Below the pieces are notes generated by a model. It was given only the letters and a program-made list of their open reading frames with translations. It did no database searches and was not told where the DNA came from. This document shows positions 17,893 through 27,466 of a stretch of 64,000 nucleotides of DNA, piece by piece. Where the stretch lies: positions 14,916 to 78,915 of the forward strand of contig CAWEVI010000013.1 of NCBI GenBank assembly GCA_963812475.1, given 5' to 3'. The translations under genes and the position numbers were made by a program. This DNA is from JAMXLO01 sp963812475. Its GTDB lineage: Bacteria > Pseudomonadota > Alphaproteobacteria > Acetobacterales > Acetobacteraceae. The first letter of the stretch is position 1. Each line of letters starts with the position of its first letter.

Positions 17893-20800
17893 ATGCGATC
17901 GTTCGTTGCAGAACTTGCCGTGCTCTGCCTGCTGGCCGGCTGCGCGAAGCCGCCCCCGTCCGCCTATGTCGGCGGGGCGGCATCCGCGGCGCAAGGCGAG
18001 GGCATCAGTCTGGGTGCCAATGCCAGCGGCGAGACGTGCAGTCAGCTGCCGTCAGGCGCGGAGGACACCGTCGATGTTTTCTGCGGTTCCTGGCAGCAGC
18101 CCGCCGCGCGCATCCGCGCCGACGGATCGTCCGCTGACACCACGCCCATGAGCGCCGCAACCGCGGGTTCGTGGCGCGAAACCATCGATCTACGCTACGT
18201 CTGCAACGCACCGGTCCCGACATCGATCCTCGGCGGCGAGCAGGCTGTCGTGCTGCAATGCACCCGGCGCGTCGGCGGTTGGCCGCAGATCGCGATGGTG
18301 GCCTCGGTCGATGGCCGCATCTATCAGGCCTACGGCATCCTGCCGACGCTGCCGGTGATCGAGCGATCGATCGGCGTGCTGTCGGGGCGCACGACCGCCA
18401 CGTCCGCCGCGCTGCCGCCATCGGCTGCCGATGCGCTGCTCGCGCCCCAGCTTGCCGCACACGCATTCAGTGCCGGCGATGTCGGCGAATACGAGCGGCT
18501 GATGTCACTCGGCGCGCGCGCCAATCTTGCCGAGAACTTCGCCGCCGCCGAGATCGCGTATCGCGCCGCACTCGCCCTGGAGCAGCGCAAGCTTGGCCGC
18601 GACAATCCCGATACTGTCACCGCCCTGATGCATCTCGCGTTGCAGGTCTCCGACCAGGGCCGCTTCACCGACGCCGATGCATTGTTCAAACAGGCGGACG
18701 CGCTGGCACCGCGTGCCAGCGACAAGGCGGCGGTGGCGCGCCTGCAGCACTACCGGGCTCTGCACGCACTGAATCAGGGGCGCAACGAGCAGGCCCTCAC
18801 GCTGCTTCAATCCGCTGAAAGCGGGTATGCCGCACTCGTGCCGCGCGACAGCCTGACGCCCAATGTGCAACTCGCATCGGTGGGGGGCGCCAGCGACCTC
18901 GCCATCTTTCCCGGCCAGGGACTGACGCTGGATCCGACCACGCAGTCGGCGCTGATCGGCCTGATCGAGGCGCGCCGCTACCGTGCCATCGTGCTGCGCC
19001 AGCTCGGCAGACCGACCGAAAGCGCCGCGGCGATCGCTTCGGCCGAAAGTCTGGCCCGTGCGAACCATCTGAGCGTCCCGCTGGTCTCCGCGCGGTTGTC
19101 GCGCACGACCGCGACGACCGAGGACGTGAACGGCAACGTCGTTGCCGCCGCCTCCGGCCTTTCGTTTTCGCGGCAGAATTTCACCCAGATCGTGCCGCGC
19201 ACGCGGCCGGTTGCCGAAACGGCGCTGCTGCAGGCTGGCGTCGCCGCGAAGCAGGGCGATCCGTCCCGGACAATCGAATTGTGCCGGATCGGCATCACGC
19301 TGCTGCGCGACCTGCGATCGGGCACCGATCCAGCGCTGCTGGAACCTTGCCTGGCATCGTTCGCCGCCGAGGCGCAGCATCGTTCAGGCGAACGTCAACG
19401 TCTTCTGATGGAGATGTTCGAGACCGCTGAACTGGCGCAGGACAGCCTGACCAGCCGCGAGATCGACGAGGCGGCGGCGCGGCTTGCGGCCAATGCGCGC
19501 GATCCCAGGGTGGCGGAGGCAATCCGCCGCCGCCAGGACACGACGGACGCGCTGGCCGAGCTGTATCGGCAGCGGGACGCACTGGCTGGCCGTGCGTCGC
19601 CGGAGAGCATGCCGTCCGACGCACCGATCGACCCTGCCGCACTGGACAAGAAGATCGCCGCCACACAGGCCGACCTGGCCGATGCGGACGCCGCGTTGCA
19701 GGCTGCGGCACCGAATTACGCGCAGCTCGTGCAGCAGGTGGTTCCGACCGCCGATGTCCTGGGGGCGCTCGCGCCGAACGAAGCCCTGGCGGCAATCACG
19801 CCGACGAAGAACGGCGGCTGGGTGTTTCTGCTGCGCGACGGCACCATCGATGTCGCACCGATGAAGGGTGACGCCGCCTCGATCACCGACATGGTCAAAC
19901 GCGTGCGCGCGAGCATTGAATCGCCGACGGGATCGCTGCCGCAATTCGACACCAGATCGGCACAGGGACTTTATGATGCGACGCTCGCGCAGGTGACCAC
20001 TCGCCTGACCGGGGTCAAGGCGCTGGTGGTGGCGCCATCGGGCGCGTTGCTGTCGTTGCCGTTTGCCCTGCTGCTGACCGGGCCGGCCGATCCGACAAAT
20101 CTGGCTGCCGCACCCTGGCTGAACCGGCAAATGACGATCGCGCATGTTCCATCGGCGGCGAACTTCGTCACGCTGCGCAAGGCGGGCAACTCGCAGGCGG
20201 CGCATCCGTGGTTCGGCTTCGGTGATTTCCGTCCGGTGACCCTCGCCCAGGCCGAGGCGAGCTTCCCCGGCGCGAGCTGCATGGACAGTGCAAAGCTGTT
20301 CGCGTCGTTGCCGCCGTTGCCCTACGCGCAGCGCGAGCTGGTCGCGGCCCGGACGCTGCTTGGTGCGCCCGCCTCCGCCGAACTGCTCAACACGGCTTTC
20401 ACCGCCGATGCGGTACGCCATGCCGCGCTGAAGGATTACCGCATTCTACACTTTGCCGCGCACGCGCTGCTTCCCTCCGAATTGCACTGCCAGAACGAGC
20501 CGGCGATCGTCACATCGGCGCCGCCGCGCGCGCGCGATGCGTCCGGCGCATTGCTGACGACAAGCGATATTACCGGGCTCGACCTCGATGCGGACCTTGT
20601 CATCCTGTCGGCCTGCAACTCGGGAGGGCCCGGCGGCACGACGGCCGGTGCAAGTCTCTCCGGTCTGGCGCGCGCCTTCTTCTATGCCGGCGCGCGGTCG
20701 CTCGAGGTCACGCACTGGTCGGTCAATGACCAGGTGGCGGCATTCCTGGTGGCCGACACGCTGCGGCGATTGCGGGAAAATCCAAATCTTGGAATCGCCG

Positions 20801-20973
20801 GCGCCTTGCGCGACGCGCAGCTCGCCATGCTGGCGGATGCCGGCAAGGGTATGCCCGCCGAGATCGCACATCCGTTCTTCTGGGCCGCGTTCGCGGTGAT
20901 CGGCGAGGGTGGTGGACGCGGTGCCATCAGTGCCGAGCGTCGCATTTCGCCACATCGTCTCGCAGGTCTATAA
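17893..20973 (+). CDS. CHAT-domain (caspase-like) lipoprotein with TPR-like region
   Basis: A 1,026-residue lipoprotein. The signal ends in the lipobox LLAGC (Cys17). Residues about 210-600 are helical and TPR-like (RANLAENFAAAEIAYRAAL, then KLGRDNPDTVTALMHLA). The C-terminal third is a CHAT peptidase domain with His857 in LHFAAHA and Cys908 in ILSACNSGG, the expected His-Cys dyad. It begins two bases after the adhesin stop, so it belongs to the secretion operon. CHAT proteases (clan CD) often work with TPR modules. Here a role in processing or controlling the exported adhesin is inference. The reading frame is intact although the transporter and adhesin are not. Confidence 0.88.
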   Translation: MRSFVAELAVLCLLAGCAKPPPSAYVGGAASAAQGEGISLGANASGETCSQLPSGAEDTVDVFCGSWQQPAARIRADGSSADTTPMSAATAGSWRETIDLRYVCNAPVPTSILGGEQAVVLQCTRRVGGWPQIAMVASVDGRIYQAYGILPTLPVIERSIGVLSGRTTATSAALPPSAADALLAPQLAAHAFSAGDVGEYERLMSLGARANLAENFAAAEIAYRAALALEQRKLGRDNPDTVTALMHLALQVSDQGRFTDADALFKQADALAPRASDKAAVARLQHYRALHALNQGRNEQALTLLQSAESGYAALVPRDSLTPNVQLASVGGASDLAIFPGQGLTLDPTTQSALIGLIEARRYRAIVLRQLGRPTESAAAIASAESLARANHLSVPLVSARLSRTTATTEDVNGNVVAAASGLSFSRQNFTQIVPRTRPVAETALLQAGVAAKQGDPSRTIELCRIGITLLRDLRSGTDPALLEPCLASFAAEAQHRSGERQRLLMEMFETAELAQDSLTSREIDEAAARLAANARDPRVAEAIRRRQDTTDALAELYRQRDALAGRASPESMPSDAPIDPAALDKKIAATQADLADADAALQAAAPNYAQLVQQVVPTADVLGALAPNEALAAITPTKNGGWVFLLRDGTIDVAPMKGDAASITDMVKRVRASIESPTGSLPQFDTRSAQGLYDATLAQVTTRLTGVKALVVAPSGALLSLPFALLLTGPADPTNLAAAPWLNRQMTIAHVPSAANFVTLRKAGNSQAAHPWFGFGDFRPVTLAQAEASFPGASCMDSAKLFASLPPLPYAQRELVAARTLLGAPASAELLNTAFTADAVRHAALKDYRILHFAAHALLPSELHCQNEPAIVTSAPPRARDASGALLTTSDITGLDLDADLVILSACNSGGPGGTTAGASLSGLARAFFYAGARSLEVTHWSVNDQVAAFLVADTLRRLRENPNLGIAGALRDAQLAMLADAGKGMPAEIAHPFFWAAFAVIGEGGGRGAISAERRISPHRLAGL

Positions 20974-21001
20974 CCCGTACCAAAGGTGGTGCGGGATACG
21001 G

Positions 21002-22966
21002 ATGGAGACCATCGAGACCCTCGGCAAGTACGAAATCAAACGGCCGCTTGGCCGAGGCGCGATGGGCACCGTCTATGAAGGCTGGGATCCGATCATCGCC
21101 CGCCGCGTTGCCATCAAGACGGTGCGTTTGCCCTATGAGTTGGACCCGGAAACCGAGGAGGCGCTGGCCCGATTCCGCCGCGAGGCGCAGGCTGCCGGTC
21201 GGCTGAACCATCCCAACATCGTGGGCGTCTTCGACTACGGCGAGACCAGCGATCTCGCCTATATCGTGATGGAATTCGTTGACGGTCCGCCGCTGAAATC
21301 ACTGCTCGACAGGCAGGACCGCTTCGTGCTGGCCGACACGGTCCGCATCATGGAAGACGTGCTGGCGGGGCTGCATTACAGCCACGAACGCGGCGTGGTG
21401 CACCGGGATATCAAGCCGGCAAACGTCATGCTCACCGGCACGGGCCAGGCGAAGATCGCCGATTTCGGCATCGCGCGGATCGAGAGCAGCTCGATGACGC
21501 AGGCCGGCACGATACTTGGAACGCCGGCCTACATGTCGCCCGAGCAGTTCATGGGCCAGGTGGTGGACGCGCGCACCGATATCTATTCGTCGGGCGTGCT
21601 GTTGTATCAGCTGCTGACCGGCGAGCGCCCCTTCGAGGGCGGCATGTCGGCGATCATGCACAAGGCGCTGAACACCGATCCGCCGTCGCCCTCGCAGCTC
21701 TCGGTGACCGCGCCGCCGTCGTTCGACGCCGTGGTGCGCCGGGCGATGGCGCGGCGGCCGGAGGACCGTTACCGGTCGGCCACGGAATTCGCCGCGGCGA
21801 TACGGGCCGCATTGTCGGCGAGCGCCGAACCCGCGAGCCAGGATGAGGTCACGCAGGTCACCATGGCCGCGCGCCCGCGGGCGGACCCCGGCGTCGCCGC
21901 CGCTTCGGCGTCCGGTGAGGTGCCGGCCAGTCAGCCTGTCGGGCGTTTGCCGGTGCCGGTCATGGCCGCCGGCGCGGTCCTGCTGCTTGCGTTTCTGGGC
22001 GCCGCCGGATGGTGGTTTCTCCCGCGCACGCCGCCGCCAATTCAAACGCAGGTCGCAACGACGACGACGCCCGTGCCGGCTGCGGACAAGCCAACGCCGA
22101 AACCGGAGTCGCGGCCAGCCGCGCCACCCGCCGATACTTCGAAAGTCGATCGAACCCCGCCGCCGGCTCCGTCTGCGACGCCATCGCCGCCCACCGTGGC
22201 ACCTGCGCCGGTTCCCGCCGTGGCCGCTCCGCCACCCCCGCCGCCGGTGACCACCGCGCAGGCCACGGCGGCGGGTCTCGACGTGATGCGGCGGCAGATT
22301 GCGCAATACATCGCCGGCCGGCGCTGCGCCCTGCTTGGCGGTGATTTCAGTGACAATGGTTCGGCGGCGCTGTCAGGCTTCGCGGGCAGCACCTTTGCCA
22401 ACGAAGTGCGTCAGGACATCGAAGGCATCACGTCGCCCAATGGCATCGACTGGCGTGTCAGCAGCGTCGATCCGGTATTCTGCCCCGCGTTGGACGCGTT
22501 GCGCCCGACCGTGCCCGCATTCGGCAACGGTGGATTTCAGCTTGGCCTGCGGATGGCGGATGACAAGACGCGGCTGCGCGACGGCGAGCCGATCCGCCTG
22601 CGGCTTGTCATGCCGGGTTTCGCCGGCTGGCTGCGGGTCGATTACATCGCGCATGACAGGACGGTGCAGCATCTGTATCCGCAGCTCACCGAACCAAAGG
22701 TCGCCATCAAGGCCGACCTGCCGCGGACCTATGGAGCCGGAGAGCCGGTCGATCTCGGTCACCCGTCGTGGCTGGTCGGCCCCCCCTACGGCACCGACAT
22801 GATCATCGCGGTCGCATCGTCGGAGCCGCTGTTCAACCGTCCGCGCCCGCGCAACCAGGAGACCGCCGACATTTATCTGCGCGACCTGCAGACGGCGATC
22901 ACCAATGCCTCGCAGCACGGCGTCCGACTTGCGGGCGTTGCAACGACCCTGGAGACGCTGCCATGA
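21002..22966 (+). CDS. Transmembrane Ser/Thr protein kinase with periplasmic DUF4384-like domain
   Basis: A 654-residue Hanks-type kinase. Catalytic features are the glycine loop LGRGAMGTVYEG (16-27), Lys39 in VAIKTV, HRDIKPANVML, DFGIAR and GTPAYMSPEQF. A single membrane helix (about 320-340, VMAAGAVLLLAFLGAAGWWF) follows the kinase, then a Pro-rich linker. The extracytoplasmic domain includes RLRDGEPIRLRLVMPGFAGWLRV-type sequence, as in DUF4384 domains that accompany such kinases. ATG 21002 is chosen because the longer frame overlaps the CHAT gene. Position in the locus suggests that it signals envelope or adhesin status, but this is inference. Confidence 0.92.
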   Translation: METIETLGKYEIKRPLGRGAMGTVYEGWDPIIARRVAIKTVRLPYELDPETEEALARFRREAQAAGRLNHPNIVGVFDYGETSDLAYIVMEFVDGPPLKSLLDRQDRFVLADTVRIMEDVLAGLHYSHERGVVHRDIKPANVMLTGTGQAKIADFGIARIESSSMTQAGTILGTPAYMSPEQFMGQVVDARTDIYSSGVLLYQLLTGERPFEGGMSAIMHKALNTDPPSPSQLSVTAPPSFDAVVRRAMARRPEDRYRSATEFAAAIRAALSASAEPASQDEVTQVTMAARPRADPGVAAASASGEVPASQPVGRLPVPVMAAGAVLLLAFLGAAGWWFLPRTPPPIQTQVATTTTPVPAADKPTPKPESRPAAPPADTSKVDRTPPPAPSATPSPPTVAPAPVPAVAAPPPPPPVTTAQATAAGLDVMRRQIAQYIAGRRCALLGGDFSDNGSAALSGFAGSTFANEVRQDIEGITSPNGIDWRVSSVDPVFCPALDALRPTVPAFGNGGFQLGLRMADDKTRLRDGEPIRLRLVMPGFAGWLRVDYIAHDRTVQHLYPQLTEPKVAIKADLPRTYGAGEPVDLGHPSWLVGPPYGTDMIIAVASSEPLFNRPRPRNQETADIYLRDLQTAITNASQHGVRLAGVATTLETLP

Positions 22967-22981
22967 TCGATTGCGGCGCGC

Positions 22982-23049
22982 GGAGCCGGCAGCGTTCGTC
23001 ATGGCGGGGCTTGTCCCGTCGAGGGCGCTAACGTGCCGATGCCGGCTCC
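22982..23049. terminator. Long-loop inverted repeat between convergent genes
   Basis: GGAGCCGGCA (22982-22991) and TGCCGGCTCC (23040-23049) flank a 48-base loop that contains a GTCATGGCGGGGCTTG piece like the dispersed repeat seen elsewhere. It lies between the convergent kinase and HExxH genes and may terminate both. Confidence 0.4.
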
Positions 23050-24092
23050 TGGTAGCCCGCCAGGATATCGCGCAGCCAGCCGGGCGGCATGCCGGCGAGA
23101 AAGCGGGATTGCAGCTCGCCGAGACGCCCCGGCGTCAATCCGGCCAGTTCCGCGGTGAAGAACAGCGGATCGCGGGTGAACATCAGATAAGCCTGCATCT
23201 CGTTGTACATCAGTTCTTCGTTGCCGGTGTCATACTCGTCCTTTGCCAGAAAGCTGCGAAAAGCAGCCCGCTCGGTGCCGGTCAGTGCCGTCAGCCAGAA
23301 GTCGTGCACGTACTCGGCATAGACCGGGTTGCTGAAGAACTCGCCATGCGACAACTCGTGCCGCAGGATCGCAATCCGCGCGCCTAGCGTGACCTTGGCA
23401 TCCGCACCGGCGGCAGTCAGCGAAATCAATGCGGCGTTCGCGCCTGGGGCGAACCAACCCTCCTGATGCAGCAACGCCCGCAGCTGCTCCTCCTCGGGGT
23501 TCAGCTCGATCCGATCGCGATCGGCGAGGGCGAAGAAGCGGACCAGCAATTCGGCGCCGTAGTCGTGACCGTAATAAAATGTCTCGACGGTATCGCCCTG
23601 CGATCGAATCGCCTCGCCCAGCTGGCCGTCGGTAAGCACGCGATCGCGTGGCAGACCGGCCTTTTCCACCAATGCCGCCACGCGGTTGAGCATGCGCCCC
23701 TGCTCGTGCAGGGATGCGAAATCGAGCACCAGGATCCGCGGGTTGTCGGTGAAGCGGAAGACGGAGAGACCGGCCGGCGCATGATCGCGTATCTGCTGTT
23801 CCGTGGCGATCTCGACCGGGAGGGCCGGCCGGCTCGCCGCGGCGAGCGCATCCGACGGGACCGGCGCCGCCACGGTCGGCGCGCTGGTTGAAGGGAGGGT
23901 GGCCGAAGGGGGCGTGGCCGATAGGGGGATGGCCGATGGCGGGGTGGATGGACCCGGCCAGAGCAGCCAACCACCCGCCGAAACGCCCAGCAAGGCGGCA
24001 ACGGCAGCAGCGGCGAGCCAGCCGCGGTAGTTGCGTCGTGGCAGCGGCAGCACCCGAACGGTGTCGTCGGAATCCGGCTCGACCGGTGTCAT
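23028..24092 (-). CDS. Membrane-anchored HExxH metallopeptidase-like protein, unrecognised family
   Basis: A 354-residue protein. A short cytoplasmic start is followed by one membrane helix (about 24-46) and a Pro/Ser/Thr-rich linker (48-80). The globular extracytoplasmic domain holds RHELSHGEFF, a zinc-protease HExxH at His245-Glu246...His249. Glu298 in YNEMQAYLMF is a possible third ligand. I do not recognise the family. The gene starts 25 bases from the OmpA-domain gene stop on the same strand, so the two form an operon convergent with the kinase operon. A role in cell-wall or surface-protein handling would fit, but is a guess. Confidence 0.75.
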   Translation of the reverse strand: MTPVEPDSDDTVRVLPLPRRNYRGWLAAAAVAALLGVSAGGWLLWPGPSTPPSAIPLSATPPSATLPSTSAPTVAAPVPSDALAAASRPALPVEIATEQQIRDHAPAGLSVFRFTDNPRILVLDFASLHEQGRMLNRVAALVEKAGLPRDRVLTDGQLGEAIRSQGDTVETFYYGHDYGAELLVRFFALADRDRIELNPEEEQLRALLHQEGWFAPGANAALISLTAAGADAKVTLGARIAILRHELSHGEFFSNPVYAEYVHDFWLTALTGTERAAFRSFLAKDEYDTGNEELMYNEMQAYLMFTRDPLFFTAELAGLTPGRLGELQSRFLAGMPPGWLRDILAGYQEPASAR

Positions 24093-24117
24093 GGCGCACG
24101 CATCGGTGCGGCGCGGA

Positions 24118-24729
24118 TCAGGCGCCCAGGTTGATCACCTGCACCCGGCGATTGCGCGGTTCCGGCGTATCGGCTGGCGTCTGCACCAGCAGACCGTCCT
24201 CGCCCAGGCCGACCGCCTGCAGTCTGGCCGGATCGACTCCGTATTTGTGCGCGACGTAGTCAACCACGGCGGCGGCCCGTCGTTCGGAGAGTGCCTGATT
24301 GTAATCGCGCGAACCGACCGTATCGGTGTGGCCTTCGATGCGGAACCGATACGTGGAGAGATCCTTGCTGGCCAGCGCGCGCCCCAGTTCGTCCAGCGTG
24401 CGGATCGCATCGGCTGTCAGGTCGGCCGAACCGCTTGCGAAGTTCACCGTCAGGCTGACCGAAGGATCGACCGCCTCGTGCGTCGTGGGTGCGCCCTGCC
24501 GGTTGGCCGCAACGCGTGGCCCCTGCCGGGTGGCGGGTGCGGTCGCTGCCGGCGCGGTCGTGTCGCCGGATGGCGCCGCGAGCCTGATGCCGCGCGTGCC
24601 CTGCGTCAGATCGCCGCTCGGCTTCAGCGATTTGATGATCTGGTCCGCCGATGGATTGCTCTGGGCAAGGGCCGGCAGGCTTCCAAAGACCAACGGGGCG
24701 ACGATGATCGGAGCTATCAGCAAACGCAC
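24118..24729 (-). CDS. OmpA-domain outer-membrane/periplasmic protein
   Basis: A 203-residue secreted protein with a signal peptide (hydrophobic core IAPIIVAPLVFGSLPALA) and a C-terminal OmpA domain (about 92-203). Peptidoglycan-binding motifs are visible: FRIEGHTDTVGS, NQALSERRAAAV and GLGEDGLL near the end. No beta-barrel precedes it. GTG 24729 is chosen because GGAGG lies nine bases upstream. An ATG would leave a long implausible N-terminus. It is upstream of and cotranscribed with the HExxH gene. Confidence 0.88.
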   Translation of the reverse strand: MRLLIAPIIVAPLVFGSLPALAQSNPSADQIIKSLKPSGDLTQGTRGIRLAAPSGDTTAPAATAPATRQGPRVAANRQGAPTTHEAVDPSVSLTVNFASGSADLTADAIRTLDELGRALASKDLSTYRFRIEGHTDTVGSRDYNQALSERRAAAVVDYVAHKYGVDPARLQAVGLGEDGLLVQTPADTPEPRNRRVQVINLGA

Positions 24730-24872
24730 GGAACAGATCCTCCAAGGTCGTGCGGTCTTATAACACGGAAGTCGCGCCAGGCGAGGATTTGTCGCAGTGT
24801 CCGACATCGCAAATCGTGATGCGCCGCGGCACACGCCTCGCCTGATCACGCACGCACACCGCAGCGCCGCGC

Positions 24873-26384
24873 TCAGAAGACGCCCGCCGCGCGCAGGATG
24901 GGCAGCCGCACGCGCAGGCACCGGTTCAGCACGTCGCGCAGCTTGCCCTGTCCCACCTCGTCGAGGTTGGCGCCAACATCCGAGACCCAATCTTCCATCT
25001 TCTCCTCGCCCTCGCCCTGCTGCGCGCGATCGAGCACATAGAGGTCAAACAAGGTGCACGGCGCGCCGGTACCGAGTGCGTTGCTTGCCGCGGCAATCGG
25101 GCGTCCCGGATTGTCGGTGCGCGCCAGTTGCGCCGCGGTGGTCCGGTTGAAACGAGACACTCCTGCCGTCGGCGCGACACCCGGACGCAATGCCGGCTCG
25201 GCCAGATCGAGACCGACCAGGATGCCGATCAACTCCGCCGGATTGTCGCGCTTGCCGTCGAGCGTTGGCAGTCCAAGCAGATCGCCGACGCGGCGCGGAC
25301 CGGCCGCCAACGCCTCGGTGATCGGCCCATAGAAGCCGCGGTTCAGCGACGCGCGCCCGGCCGGCATGTCGGCTTCGAACGGCATGTCCGCGGGCGTTAT
25401 GTTCAGCGCAAGCGACAACTCCATCAGCGCCGCATCGCGCATCGGCGGACTCATTCGCCGCGCGCCGCGCACGAACACATCATGACGCAGCGAGCGATCG
25501 AGGCATGCGTCCTTCACCAGTTCGCGCAGCAGCGGATCGTCGAACCGCTGCGTGACGGCCCGTTGCTCATCGGTGAGAGTGAGCTCGGGAAAATTCTCCA
25601 CCAGGTTGGCCGAGCCGACCCAGTCGAGCTTGGCGTCCGCGAACGCGGCGACCACATCGCCATGGAAGCACGGCGTCCACGAATCATTCATGTATTCATG
25701 TGCCAGGTACTGCAACGGCAGTGTGCCCATCCGCTCGATCAGAGCACTCACCCACGGCGATCGAGTGAGCTGCAGCGCATTCGCCGCATGCAGCTCCTTC
25801 ACCAGTTTGAGCCCCGCCTCGGCCTGCCGGTCGCTGCGCGAGCCCAGCCGCAGACCGCACTCGCGCAGCACGCGCTGCATCCCGAGCGCGGCGCCCCAGG
25901 CGGGCAGCGCATTGTAGCTGACATGCACCGCCCCACCCGGTTTCACCTTGCTCCGCAACAGGCGGACGATGCCGGACTGAACAATCGGGGGAACCCAGCT
26001 CCACACACCGTGCAGGCTGACGAAATCCGCCAGCGGCACGTCGGCTGAGGCCGGGTCCTCGGCAAAGTTCGCTAAATCCGCCTCGATGAATCGAATGTTG
26101 TGGAGTGCCGCCTCCGCCGCCCATGCGCGTGCAGCCGCAATATGCGCCGGGTTGAAGTCGATCGCGGTGACACGCCAGTTCGGGTTGCTCGCCGCCAGCA
26201 CCATCGCGCCGAAGCCCTGACCGCAGCCAAGCTCGAGATAGCTCAACGGATCGTCCGGCCCGGGCATCGGTGACGCGACACCACCCAGCAGACAGCCCAG
26301 CGCGATCATCGCCGGCGACTGCTGGCGATAATAGCCGGTCATGTAGGTGATGTCGGTCACATAGCCGCCGCCCCATCCGGTCAT
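24873..26384 (-). CDS. Class I SAM methyltransferase with methyltransferase-regulatory domain, T6SS-linked
   Basis: A 503-residue protein. The N-terminal Rossmann methyltransferase domain has the SAM loop LELGCGQGFG (50-59), AIDFNPAHIAAA and the LHGVWSWVP motif. The C-terminal half (about 210-480) resembles the methyltransferase regulatory domain often joined to this type. Its start overlaps the tssG stop by four bases, so it is the third cistron of a tssF-tssG-methyltransferase operon. The substrate is unknown. Modification of a baseplate or effector protein is only an inference from context. Confidence 0.86.
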   Translation of the reverse strand: MTGWGGGYVTDITYMTGYYRQQSPAMIALGCLLGGVASPMPGPDDPLSYLELGCGQGFGAMVLAASNPNWRVTAIDFNPAHIAAARAWAAEAALHNIRFIEADLANFAEDPASADVPLADFVSLHGVWSWVPPIVQSGIVRLLRSKVKPGGAVHVSYNALPAWGAALGMQRVLRECGLRLGSRSDRQAEAGLKLVKELHAANALQLTRSPWVSALIERMGTLPLQYLAHEYMNDSWTPCFHGDVVAAFADAKLDWVGSANLVENFPELTLTDEQRAVTQRFDDPLLRELVKDACLDRSLRHDVFVRGARRMSPPMRDAALMELSLALNITPADMPFEADMPAGRASLNRGFYGPITEALAAGPRRVGDLLGLPTLDGKRDNPAELIGILVGLDLAEPALRPGVAPTAGVSRFNRTTAAQLARTDNPGRPIAAASNALGTGAPCTLFDLYVLDRAQQGEGEEKMEDWVSDVGANLDEVGQGKLRDVLNRCLRVRLPILRAAGVF

Positions 26385-27466
26385 GCCGCCTGTCCCATCG
26401 CCATCGTGTTCCCGATCGTCTGCCCGACTTTTTCCCCTGGGGCCTGCTGCGCCTCGATCACCTCGGCCTCGAAAACCGCATCCGCCGCATCCCCGCGGCT
26501 GATCACGCCCGGGCCGGCGCCGGGAATCCACGTGTTCCACCCGAGCCGTGGCGGCGGGTCCGCGGTCGCGGTCAACAGCAGCGGTGGAATTTCCCGCGCC
26601 GCCAGCACCGGATTGATCGCAAACCCGAGCTCGAAACCCAGATAGGCCCGAATCAGCGACACCAGTCGGTGCAGCGCCGCACGATCCGGCAACAACTGTT
26701 GAAATCCCTGCAGATCCAGCGGACCGATGCGAAGGATGATGCGCGCCTGTGGATCCCAGGCCCGCACGCCGGCCGCGGCGTCAAGCCCCAGCCGGCACCA
26801 CGCGCCGTTCACCGACAGTCGGGTCCGCTGGTCCGGCGGCAGCGACAGCCATGCGCCGGCGAACTCCACCACCTCGACATCCATGCCAAGCCAATCTGAA
26901 ATCAGCGCCCCCAGCCGGTCGGCCGAACGGGGATGCCCGGCAAACAGCCCGGCATAAAAAACCAGCGGCTCGGTGCCCGCGGCGAGGCGCGAGCCGAGAT
27001 GCGGCGTCCCATAGCCGGTGAGGGCCAGCAGGACCTGCGTCACCGGGTCCGCCGCGGAGGGCGTGCGCAGCGAAGCCGCTTCCGCCACCCGCGCCGGACG
27101 ATACTTCATCCCGGCGCGTGCGAAAAACGCCACGAAGCGATGCGCCAGCATGTCGAGAAAGTCGCGCAACGCCGTCGAACGCCCCCGCAACGTCTGGGTG
27201 ACGACCTCGGAATAATATCGCGGCAGCACGCCCGATGGTCCGGTCAGTCCGATCAGCCCGATCGTCAACTCGGGTGGGCCTTCGCCGTGCTGGCGAACGT
27301 CGAGCACGTCCGCGGGCGGATAGACCAGCCCGGCCGGTGAGCGGAAGCGCAGGATCTCGGTTGGATCCTCGACCCGCCGCGCCCAGGCCAACACCCGCAC
27401 CGCCGCATCGAAGCGAAACCGCCGAGGCATCGCCCTCAATTGCGCCAGCGCGGACCGTCCCCTCAT
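26381..27466 (-). CDS. tssG: Type VI secretion baseplate protein TssG
   Basis: A 361-residue TssG (ImpH/VasB) protein, a subunit of the T6SS baseplate wedge with TssF, TssE and TssK. Family features are FRFDAAVRVL near the start, IRFR-like ILRFRSPAGLVYPPADV, LIGLTGPSGVLPRYYSEVV (about 90-108) and a FAGAWLSLPPDQRTRL segment. The gene overlaps tssF at its start and the methyltransferase at its stop. No tssE, tssBC, hcp, tssJKLM, clpV or vgrG is in the window. Confidence 0.93.
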   Translation of the reverse strand: MRGRSALAQLRAMPRRFRFDAAVRVLAWARRVEDPTEILRFRSPAGLVYPPADVLDVRQHGEGPPELTIGLIGLTGPSGVLPRYYSEVVTQTLRGRSTALRDFLDMLAHRFVAFFARAGMKYRPARVAEAASLRTPSAADPVTQVLLALTGYGTPHLGSRLAAGTEPLVFYAGLFAGHPRSADRLGALISDWLGMDVEVVEFAGAWLSLPPDQRTRLSVNGAWCRLGLDAAAGVRAWDPQARIILRIGPLDLQGFQQLLPDRAALHRLVSLIRAYLGFELGFAINPVLAAREIPPLLLTATADPPPRLGWNTWIPGAGPGVISRGDAADAVFEAEVIEAQQAPGEKVGQTIGNTMAMGQAA

